Positions 15,050 to 20,422 of a DNA stretch of 20,422 nt are shown here, one piece after another. A program made the position numbers and the translations under genes. Numbering within the stretch: position 1 is the first letter of the stretch; each line of letters opens with the position of its first letter. Below the pieces are notes generated by a model, which saw only the letters and a list, made by a program, of their open reading frames with translations, had not been told where the DNA came from and did not search any database. Origin of the DNA: Candidatus Aenigmatarchaeota archaeon (GTDB lineage: Archaea > Aenigmatarchaeota > Aenigmatarchaeia > JACPZZ01); contig JACQNY010000064.1 of NCBI GenBank assembly GCA_016202795.1, positions 1-20,422 of the forward strand, in the 5' to 3' direction.

Positions 15050-15928
15050 CTAGACCCTGAGTCGTCTCGCAAGCTCTCTTATTTCGTTGCCTGTTCTCGC
15101 CCTCAGCCATGCAGGCGTCCATCCCCTGTCAGCTCCGCCCGCATCGATAATATCCTGGACTGCAGTATTCTGAAGCGCAGGCGTATAACCTGCTAAAAGA
15201 TTTGCAGTAGCAGGCTCTTTGATCCTTGCAAGGTTTTCAAGAGCCCTTCTTAAAGGCTCTACCTCTTCTCTGGCAGCCCTTATTTCCTGATCCACAACCC
15301 TGTTCTCAGCCCCAAGCTGCCTGCTTAACGGGGCGTGTCTTCCCAAGTAGCCTCTAAACAGCACAAGCAACGGCACGCCAACAGTCATGACCCATTTCAG
15401 CCACGAATAACCTGCCAAAACCGCACCTTGTGCTGTAAGGAACCCGAAAACAAAATACATCATCAAACCATAAGTCGCCGCGCTCAAAATCTCCAGAACA
15501 GCTGTTGGTAATCCGGTTCTAGGCCCGAAAACATCCAAAAATCTTGGCAGTATGGATATGCCGACAATCACAACAAGCGTCGTTAAACCGCCCCCGTATA
15601 TCCCGATGATTATCTGCCCCAAAACGTTTGTTGGTATCATCATTATTGTTGCCAGAAACGCGATCGCAAAGTTTATGCCGCCTTTCCTGAACAGTTTTAT
15701 TTCGTCAAGTATGCCGTAAACTATGATCAGCATCAGCGCCCATGGAATCAGGACAAACCAGACAAGGTTTGCGCCTGTCATTGTGCTTTCAGGTACGTTC
15801 AAAAGTTTTGCAAAAGACTTGCTTAAATCGCCTGACGTGGGCTGCGCAACTGCCATCAACGGAAGAAGAATGAGCGACAGCGTCAAAAAATAAGCGAAAA
15901 TTTGGTTTTGTTTTGTCCACAGTTCCAT
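15050..15928 (-). CDS. Membrane protein with signal peptide and charged C-terminal domain, family member 1
   Basis: A 292-residue protein and the first gene of the membrane operon. A signal peptide (cleavage near AVA-QP, residue 28) is followed by the family core helix LIPWALMLIIVYGIL then IKLF at about 61-81. More TM helices follow (about 83-103, 110-130, 150-165 and 175-195). The last 95 residues are soluble and charged (RVVDQEIRAAREEVEPLRRA), probably helical and cytosolic. A TATA-like TTTAAATA lies 35-42 nt upstream of the ATG. It shares the signal peptide and long C-terminal helix design with the next gene, while the three later genes are stripped down to TM cores. Function unknown. Confidence 0.8.
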   Translation of the reverse strand: MELWTKQNQIFAYFLTLSLILLPLMAVAQPTSGDLSKSFAKLLNVPESTMTGANLVWFVLIPWALMLIIVYGILDEIKLFRKGGINFAIAFLATIMMIPTNVLGQIIIGIYGGGLTTLVVIVGISILPRFLDVFGPRTGLPTAVLEILSAATYGLMMYFVFGFLTAQGAVLAGYSWLKWVMTVGVPLLVLFRGYLGRHAPLSRQLGAENRVVDQEIRAAREEVEPLRRALENLARIKEPATANLLAGYTPALQNTAVQDIIDAGGADRGWTPAWLRARTGNEIRELARRLRV

Positions 15929-15962
15929 TAAAATCGCCCTTTAAACTAATTCTGCGTTTACG

Positions 15963-15970
15963 TATTTAAA
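15963..15970 (-). promoter_or_regulatory. TATA-like box for the membrane-protein operon
   Basis: On the minus strand TTTAAATA lies directly after the stop of the 15971 gene and 35-42 nt before the ATG at 15928. That would place transcription start about 10-15 nt before the ATG, at an archaeal-like distance. A GGGCGAT stretch about 6 nt before the ATG is only a partial Shine-Dalgarno. Confidence 0.35.
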
Positions 15971-16711
15971 CTACACACGGCGCTTTGAAAGTGCTGCCAG
16001 ATCTCTTTTCAAACCCTCGACTTTGACCCGTCTTTTTAGATCCTTCAATCTTGTCCTGCTGGCTTTTTTCTCGCCTGGCCTATGCCCAACCGCCTGCCTT
16101 GCAACACCACTAGTAACATCTTTAATATATCCGTCATGCCTGGCTTGTTGTGCGGTAAGCATCGCTTCTGCGTTGGCTATTCTTGTTTCCAATTCTGCTT
16201 GGTACCTCGTTTCTTCCGGTCCTTTCAAGCCGGCGGCGTCCAAGCTTTGGATCATGCTTGTCAGGTAAGTTTTTGACTCTTTTGCATAGTCCTGCGCAGA
16301 AACTATTCCGGAACCGATTTTTTTTGGCGTACGAATGTTTGTAACCCTTGAAAAAATCCTGGCCGGCCTCGACCTTGTTGTTTCTGCGTCCACAAAGCCT
16401 CTTATTCCATCAGCTTTAGAATAAAGCTTGCTGACCCGGTCAGCCACAGACGCTTTTGCATATCCCTTGATCTCCTTTTCAAGATCGTTGATCATGCGCT
16501 GCGCTGTAGAATATCTTTGGTGATCCGGCGTTCCTGTTGGCGGAGTTGTTGCAGGCAATTCGTCTTTGGCGTTTTTTAGGTATTCTACCGCCCGACCTAT
16601 TACGCGGATTGGATCCTTACCAGTTTCTAAAACCGTGCGCGCGGCCGTGACAGACGCGCTTATTTGTACGTACTGGTCTACCATATCCGACAACAATATT
16701 TTGCAGTCCAC
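15971..16711 (-). CDS. Basic helical protein, paralogue of the 19149-19967 product (GTG start)
   Basis: A 246-residue soluble protein, mostly helical, with a very basic C-terminus (RTRLKDLKRRVKVEGLKRDL). It starts with GTG. Landmarks shared in order with the 19149 product are TVLETGK (26), GYAK (83), SLDAAGL (156), HDGYIKDVTSG (192) and KKASRTR (215). These argue for common ancestry. It has no signal, TM or known catalytic motif. It is transcribed away from the nucleotidyltransferase pair across a 71-nt gap that holds a perfect 9-bp inverted repeat. The family is unrecognised. The basic tail could bind nucleic acid or an acidic partner, which is inference. Confidence 0.75.
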   Translation of the reverse strand: MDCKILLSDMVDQYVQISASVTAARTVLETGKDPIRVIGRAVEYLKNAKDELPATTPPTGTPDHQRYSTAQRMINDLEKEIKGYAKASVADRVSKLYSKADGIRGFVDAETTRSRPARIFSRVTNIRTPKKIGSGIVSAQDYAKESKTYLTSMIQSLDAAGLKGPEETRYQAELETRIANAEAMLTAQQARHDGYIKDVTSGVARQAVGHRPGEKKASRTRLKDLKRRVKVEGLKRDLAALSKRRV

Positions 16712-16753
16712 GGATAAAAGCTTTCCTTTCCGGGAAGGTTTCTTTTGGTTAAG

Positions 16754-16774
16754 CTTTTCTTTATCAAAGAAAAG
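16754..16774. repeat. Perfect 9-bp inverted repeat in divergent gap
   Basis: CTTTTCTTT (16754-16762) and AAAGAAAAG (16766-16774), with a 3-nt loop, lie 8 nt before the nucleotidyltransferase ATG and within the gap to the divergent GTG-started gene. The left part, with the preceding TTTCTTTTGGTTAAG, resembles the dispersed repeat. It could be an operator, a hairpin in a leader, or a relic of the repeat. Confidence 0.5.
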
Positions 16775-16782
16775 GTTATATT

Positions 16783-17862
16783 ATGAAATACGAGCCCGTC
16801 GACGCTATCAAGGAATCCTGCTCTAAAATTTTATCTCGTTATGGAAGTAAAATAAAAGCCATCTGGATCTACGGCTCGTTCGCGCGCGGCGAGGCAAAAC
16901 CGACTTCCGATATAGACGTAATGACGCTGGTCGACGACGCTACATCAGACATATCCGGCGGCGAGCTCGCTGAAATCACGGACAGTATTTCAGCGATCAG
17001 CAACGACGTTAAAGAAAAAACAAAAATAAACATCCATTTCCAGCCCGCGAAAAGATTGACGGACTGGTGGGACTTGCTTCGCTCAGGCGAGCCTTGGGTT
17101 TTCACTTCAATGCGCGACGCCATGCCCGTATACGATCCGTCGGGTTATGTAGAGCCGTTAAGCAGGCTGTTAAAAGAAGGCCGCATGGTTGGAACAATGG
17201 AACGCTCGCAAATGCTGATCCAGCGCGCGCCCTCTAGGCTTGAAGATGTCCGAAAAATATTCTTAGAGGACATTACAGCGGATTTGCTTTTCGCTATGGT
17301 CGAGTCAGGCCAGGCTGTTTTAATGTTTTACGGAATAGCCCCGCCGTCCGCGAAAAATCTAGGAAATGCGTTACGGAAAAATTTCGTTTCCAAAAAAATT
17401 CTTGAAAATTATTACGTTGACCTTGTTGACGATTTCTACGCCGTAACGAGGAAGATCGATCACGGCGAGCTTACAAAATTATCCGCCAAGGAGATCGACG
17501 CTTGGGTTTCGAAGGCGCGCAACTTCATTTACCGCATGGAAGAAATTTTCACCGAATTGGAAATCGAAAAGAAAAAGGAGATGATAGAAGAATCGAACAG
17601 CGTGGCGTTCACGGCCTGCAAAAATATTCTGAAAAAGAAGGGCGTCAAGGTCAATGAGAAAAACATTTTGCATTTCGTTGAAAAAGAATTAATCAGGACA
17701 GGCCTGGTATCGAAAGGCTATCTGGATGTCTTGAAAAAAATAAAATCAATGAAAAGTGCGTCTGACAAAAATCTCCTTAACGAGGTGACGGAAAAGGATA
17801 TTTACACTTCGAGACTGTACGCAAAAAATCTTGCCGCAATTCTAAAAGAGGTTAAAAAATGA
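16783..17862 (+). CDS. Nucleotidyltransferase-domain protein with HEPN-like helical domain
   Basis: A 359-residue protein with an MNT-type nucleotidyltransferase motif, IYGSFARGEAKPTSDIDV (29-46). G31/S32 and D43/D45 are the expected nucleotide and metal residues. The usual third carboxylate position appears to be Asn83 in INIHF, so activity is uncertain. Residues about 95-125 form a conserved linker (WDLLRSGEPWVF, YDPSGY). About 150-255 look like a HEPN-type helical bundle with a conserved DHGEL (226-230). A further charged helical region follows to the end. This resembles a widespread archaeal family whose role I do not know. MNT-HEPN pairs are often toxin-antitoxin systems, but here both parts lie in one chain. 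It overlaps its paralogue by ATGA. Confidence 0.85.
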   Translation: MKYEPVDAIKESCSKILSRYGSKIKAIWIYGSFARGEAKPTSDIDVMTLVDDATSDISGGELAEITDSISAISNDVKEKTKINIHFQPAKRLTDWWDLLRSGEPWVFTSMRDAMPVYDPSGYVEPLSRLLKEGRMVGTMERSQMLIQRAPSRLEDVRKIFLEDITADLLFAMVESGQAVLMFYGIAPPSAKNLGNALRKNFVSKKILENYYVDLVDDFYAVTRKIDHGELTKLSAKEIDAWVSKARNFIYRMEEIFTELEIEKKKEMIEESNSVAFTACKNILKKKGVKVNEKNILHFVEKELIRTGLVSKGYLDVLKKIKSMKSASDKNLLNEVTEKDIYTSRLYAKNLAAILKEVKK

Positions 17863-18605
17863 ACGCCAAAAAAACAAAATCCCTGATAGACAGATTAACG
17901 AAAAAATATCCTACTGTTGTCAAATCGATCTGGATGACCTCGTCTTCCGGAAAAGAAGGCGATACGATAATATTCCTTCTCGACGACACAAACCAAGTAG
18001 ATTCGATAACTACGAACGAAATAAAACTGGAGGCGCAGAAAATAGCGAAGTCGCTCAGCCTGAGCAGCGAAGCTGATCTTATATTTTATAAATTGTCTGA
18101 TTATTGGGAGTTGATTCGCCACGGATCGCCGGTTACGTTCACGGAAATACGCGACGGCATTCCTCTGTATGATCCGTCAGGATTTTTCCTGCCGCTGAAA
18201 AAACTTTTGATGGGCGGCCGCGTGCCAGGAACAAAAGAGGCCATGAAATCTTTGATACAACAGTCTCCGTTGCGTTTGCTGCGCATAGAACGTATCCATA
18301 CGCTGTCTGTGTTGGATGCGTTATCCTCTGCCGTAGTAGACGCGGCGCAGGCCCCTTTGATGGGCGTAGGCGTCTCGCCGCCGACGCCGAAAAATGTTCC
18401 AGAACAGCTGCGCATACACTTCGTCCGCAAAAGAAAATTATCGCCGGAATATGTGAAATACTACGAGGATGTTATCAGGACGTGGAAGTCGCTGGAGCAC
18501 GGAGAACTAAAAATCCTGAAACCGGAAAAAATCGACGAGCTTGTCGAGAAGGCGACGCGCTTTGTTGAGAAGATGGAACACTTAATGCAACGGGTTGAAA
18601 AATAA
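17859..18605 (+). CDS. Degenerate nucleotidyltransferase/HEPN-like paralogue
   Basis: A 248-residue homologue of the preceding protein, collinear from its start to about residue 245 and lacking the extra C-terminal region. The catalytic loop has decayed: IWMTSSSGKEGDTIIFLLDD replaces the GS...SDxD motif. Yet Asp73 (ADLIFY) sits where a third carboxylate would be, a place where the first protein has Asn. The linker (WELIRHG, YDPSGF) and the C-terminal helical part with EHGEL (213-217) are well kept. The start overlaps the previous stop by 4 nt, so the two are probably made together and may form a heteromer with a regulatory subunit. It ends 2 nt from the convergent gene. Confidence 0.83.
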   Translation: MNAKKTKSLIDRLTKKYPTVVKSIWMTSSSGKEGDTIIFLLDDTNQVDSITTNEIKLEAQKIAKSLSLSSEADLIFYKLSDYWELIRHGSPVTFTEIRDGIPLYDPSGFFLPLKKLLMGGRVPGTKEAMKSLIQQSPLRLLRIERIHTLSVLDALSSAVVDAAQAPLMGVGVSPPTPKNVPEQLRIHFVRKRKLSPEYVKYYEDVIRTWKSLEHGELKILKPEKIDELVEKATRFVEKMEHLMQRVEK

Positions 18606-18607
18606 AA

Positions 18608-19099
18608 TCAGTCTTTTGACCAGTCTAATCTTACACCGTTCTTTACTGCAAGGTCTTCCAGTTCGGTTTTTAATTTGGCAATGGTTTTGGCGTTGGCTTT
18701 CATCGGTCTCGTTATTTCCTTTGGCATAGCGGGTCCGCCGGTGTATTGCGCAACATGATTCTCAACATACCTGATTTTTTTCTTTGCCTCTTTCGCATCC
18801 TCGGCCTTGATGCTTGGCAGTGTTTTTAATTTTCTCAGCTCCTCAGAGGCCTGTTGATATGATTTGGTGTACTGCGCTCCAAGGCCTTCCGCGACCTGGG
18901 ACGCCACTACGCCGATTTCAGACCTAAGAGAAGTGTAAGCTTGATAAAAAGGGTCTTTCTTGCTTTTTGGTATCATGCCGCTGGCCTGCTCAAGAGCAGA
19001 CGCCGCTTTCCTGTAATCACGTTTGTCGGCATAATCATGAGCCCTTTCAACAGCCTGTTGGACGCGTCTGAACCTCTGCTCCGCTCCGATATTCACCAT
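18608..19099 (-). CDS. Charged helical protein, possible third member of the 15971/19149 family
   Basis: A 163-residue soluble protein, nearly all helical, without TM or signal. The first half (AHDYADKRDYRKAASALEQA) has a TPR-like or helical-hairpin rhythm. The pattern of helix, loop around DPFYQAY, then a helix with EIG..ASQVAEG loosely matches the N-terminal halves of the 15971 and 19149 products, so relatedness is possible but weak. It lies 49 nt after the 19149 stop and converges almost directly on the nucleotidyltransferase pair. A helper protein in the same unknown process is the most I can infer. Confidence 0.7.
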   Translation of the reverse strand: MVNIGAEQRFRRVQQAVERAHDYADKRDYRKAASALEQASGMIPKSKKDPFYQAYTSLRSEIGVVASQVAEGLGAQYTKSYQQASEELRKLKTLPSIKAEDAKEAKKKIRYVENHVAQYTGGPAMPKEITRPMKANAKTIAKLKTELEDLAVKNGVRLDWSKD

Positions 19100-19148
19100 A
19101 GAAAAATTTAGTTCTTTTAGAATTTAAGCTGGTTTTCGGGAAAACTCG

Positions 19149-19967
19149 TCAGAACCATTTTTTCTTGCGTATCGTGGCGAGGTGCCTTTTTTGCTCATCT
19201 TCCCACTGTTTGTCTATTTTCTTAAGGCCGTCCTCATACTTCTTTGCCGCTTTCTCTTCTGCCTTGCGCTTTTTTTCGTCCGCTTTTTTCTGGTCGCGTT
19301 GCGCTTTTGATTCGGTTTTCTTCCGGGTCTTTGACGCCTTACCTTCTGATACGCCTGAAACATACCCTGTGTGCTCTGTTCCGAGCCTGTCCAAAGTTTC
19401 ATTGACCTCTCTGAATCTTACTACCACACCATTGGCGTAAATCTCGTCTTCACGTGTTGAAATGCCCGCCACGTCTAATAAATTAGCTATAGAATCCGCA
19501 TAACCGCTGGAGGAGTTTACACTCATCTTGTAACCTAAAAGAGCGCGGTCTACACTGCTTGATGAGGGTCGTCGCGCAAAAGGCACGCCCAGTAATTTTC
19601 TTCCTTTCCTTTCCCTGTCCGTCTGTTTTTTGAACGAGGACGCAGAACCCTCTGCCTGCCTTATTGTGTTTTCCATTATTCTTTTCGCATAACCCCTGGA
19701 TTCATTTCTAAGAATTTCTAATGTGCCTTTGGTTTTGTTATAACCCGCTTTTTCCTCGGCTGTCGCTTTTTCGCCGGGTTCATGTAGTCTATCAAAAGCG
19801 TCCGAAGCGCGCCGGTAAAATGATATACCGCCGGTCAGCCTTAATTTGGGCTCATCATACTTCTCTTTGCCCAGTTTGCCTGTACGTAAAACGGTAAGCC
19901 CCTGTTCGACAAGGCTATCTACAGGCTCAAGTTGAGAAGAGATTTTACTTTGATAAGCCAATACCAT
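19149..19967 (-). CDS. Basic helical protein with Lys/Glu-rich tail, paralogue of the 15971-16711 product
   Basis: A 272-residue soluble helical protein. Landmarks match the 15971 product in order: TVLRTGK (25), GYAK (92), LLDVAGI (163), HTGYVSGVSEG (199) and GKASKTR (209). It then continues into a highly charged Lys/Glu-rich helix (about 212-272) absent from the paralogue. There is no TM, signal or catalytic motif. The ATG at 19967 is 21 nt after the dphB stop, so it may be cotranscribed with dphB. A G-C-capped stem-loop (GTTTTC/GAAAAC) lies near 19133-19146 just beyond its stop. Unrecognised family; its arrangement around the nucleotidyltransferase pair suggests a functional tie. Confidence 0.75.
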   Translation of the reverse strand: MVLAYQSKISSQLEPVDSLVEQGLTVLRTGKLGKEKYDEPKLRLTGGISFYRRASDAFDRLHEPGEKATAEEKAGYNKTKGTLEILRNESRGYAKRIMENTIRQAEGSASSFKKQTDRERKGRKLLGVPFARRPSSSSVDRALLGYKMSVNSSSGYADSIANLLDVAGISTREDEIYANGVVVRFREVNETLDRLGTEHTGYVSGVSEGKASKTRKKTESKAQRDQKKADEKKRKAEEKAAKKYEDGLKKIDKQWEDEQKRHLATIRKKKWF

Positions 19968-19988
19968 TACCTAAGATTATTACTGGTT

Positions 19989-20422
19989 TTACCTATTTAA
20001 CCTTGAGTTTAGCATTTCTTCTTCCGCAAAATGCAGCTTGCCCGGAATTATCAAAACAACCGGTAGCTCGTAGTCAAACTCATCCAACTCGTTTGTTGTG
20101 CCGTAAGTTATTTTTTGTTTCTCCGATCCGATTAGGCTCATCAAAACTAGTTTTTTATCATCTAAAATCTTGTCCTTGTCCAATTTTTCCAATATTTGAA
20201 AAGCCTCTTTTAACGAAAGGTTTCTGTTGTTCTCAATATCAATATCCAAAAGCAGCAGCGTGTGCAAGCCCAGCGACAAATTTCCTTTGATCGTGTCGTA
20301 GACCGACGCTGGCAAAACGCCGCCTGTCTTCTCCGGCAGCGGTATTGTCGCTGTCTTGCCGAACTTGTATAACTGCAGCCCGCATTCCGCGACAGCTGTG
20401 AAAATTGACGAGGCGTGTATGA
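19989..20422 (-). CDS. dphB: Diphthine synthase, C-terminal part (5' end outside window)
   Basis: The frame is open to the right edge; 143 residues plus two bases are visible, and about 110-120 N-terminal residues are missing compared with the usual size of about 260. DphB is the SAM-dependent methyltransferase that methylates the intermediate on the diphthamide histidine of elongation factor 2. Landmarks of the family are IHASSIFTAV, GLQLYKFGKTATIP, GLHTLLLLDI and VVLIIPGKLHFAEEE, in the expected order and spacing. The short central loop (KQKITYGTTNELDEFDYE) diverges from better known archaeal versions. Any start inside the window, such as the TTG at 20315, is false because homology continues upstream. 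It marks the DNA as archaeal. Confidence 0.9.
   Translation of the reverse strand, partial: IHASSIFTAVAECGLQLYKFGKTATIPLPEKTGGVLPASVYDTIKGNLSLGLHTLLLLDIDIENNRNLSLKEAFQILEKLDKDKILDDKKLVLMSLIGSEKQKITYGTTNELDEFDYELPVVLIIPGKLHFAEEEMLNSRLNR

Noticed and set aside
16783..18605. Classical two-gene MNT-HEPN toxin-antitoxin pair
   Set aside because: Both genes encode the same fused architecture rather than one MNT and one HEPN protein. The HEPN Rx4-6H motif is not conserved between them, although the second has R207 six residues before H214. I describe them only as related in domain content.
20003..20315. Separate short gene starting at TTG 20315, or a plus-strand frame at 20003-20290
   Set aside because: Homology to diphthine synthase continues upstream of 20315 to the window edge, so the TTG is internal, and the plus-strand frame is its shadow.

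Overview
The window is almost certainly archaeal, probably from a DPANN-type or related lineage. The clearest marker is the 3' part of a diphthine synthase gene (dphB) at the right edge. A VirB11/TadA-type ATPase with a double-F-domain TadC protein of archaeal pilus architecture, many tiny class III (pilin-like) signal proteins, TATA-like boxes close to start codons, and an archaeal nucleotidyltransferase/HEPN-like family all agree. I cannot assign a phylum from sequence alone.

Region 1 (1-11145, minus strand) is a long operon-like array. In transcription order it holds the motor ATPase (11145-8863), the membrane platform (8858-6798), a single-TM protein (6798-6367), two tiny pilin-like proteins (6360-6121 and 6124-5873), a pilin-anchored protein with two tandem beta-sandwich-like domains (5742-4174), four further small, mostly Cys-rich pilin-like proteins (4147-2803), and a very large pilin-anchored protein (2657 running off the left edge). 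Junctions are tight (TAATG, ATGA and 17-nt overlaps). The exceptions are two spacers of about 130-145 nt, each carrying a matching pair of stem-loops, and one 61-nt spacer with a TATA box framed by an 11-bp inverted repeat.

Region 2 (11185-12311, plus strand) is divergent from the ATPase and encodes two coiled-coil proteins. They are tentatively cytosolic ArlC/FlaC-like accessories of the motor.

Region 3 (15928-12362, minus strand) is a run of five polytopic membrane proteins. Four clearly share a core helix ending in [YF]G-[IV]-L-x3-[KN]-[LI]-F and the fifth looks like a diverged relative. It reads as a paralogous family and possibly an undescribed hetero-oligomeric membrane assembly beside the pilus genes.

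Region 4 (15971-19967) holds a tandem pair of nucleotidyltransferase-like proteins on the plus strand, the second having lost its catalytic motif. They are flanked by three minus-strand, highly charged helical proteins, at least two of which are paralogues. Region 5 (19989-20422) is the truncated dphB.

Working model: regions 1 to 3 make one cell-surface, type IV pilus-related machine with disulfide-stabilised extracellular subunits and an adhesin-like subunit. The five-membrane-protein family may be part of it. No prepilin peptidase, rRNA, tRNA, CRISPR array or transposase was seen. No stretch over 300 bases lacks a gene.
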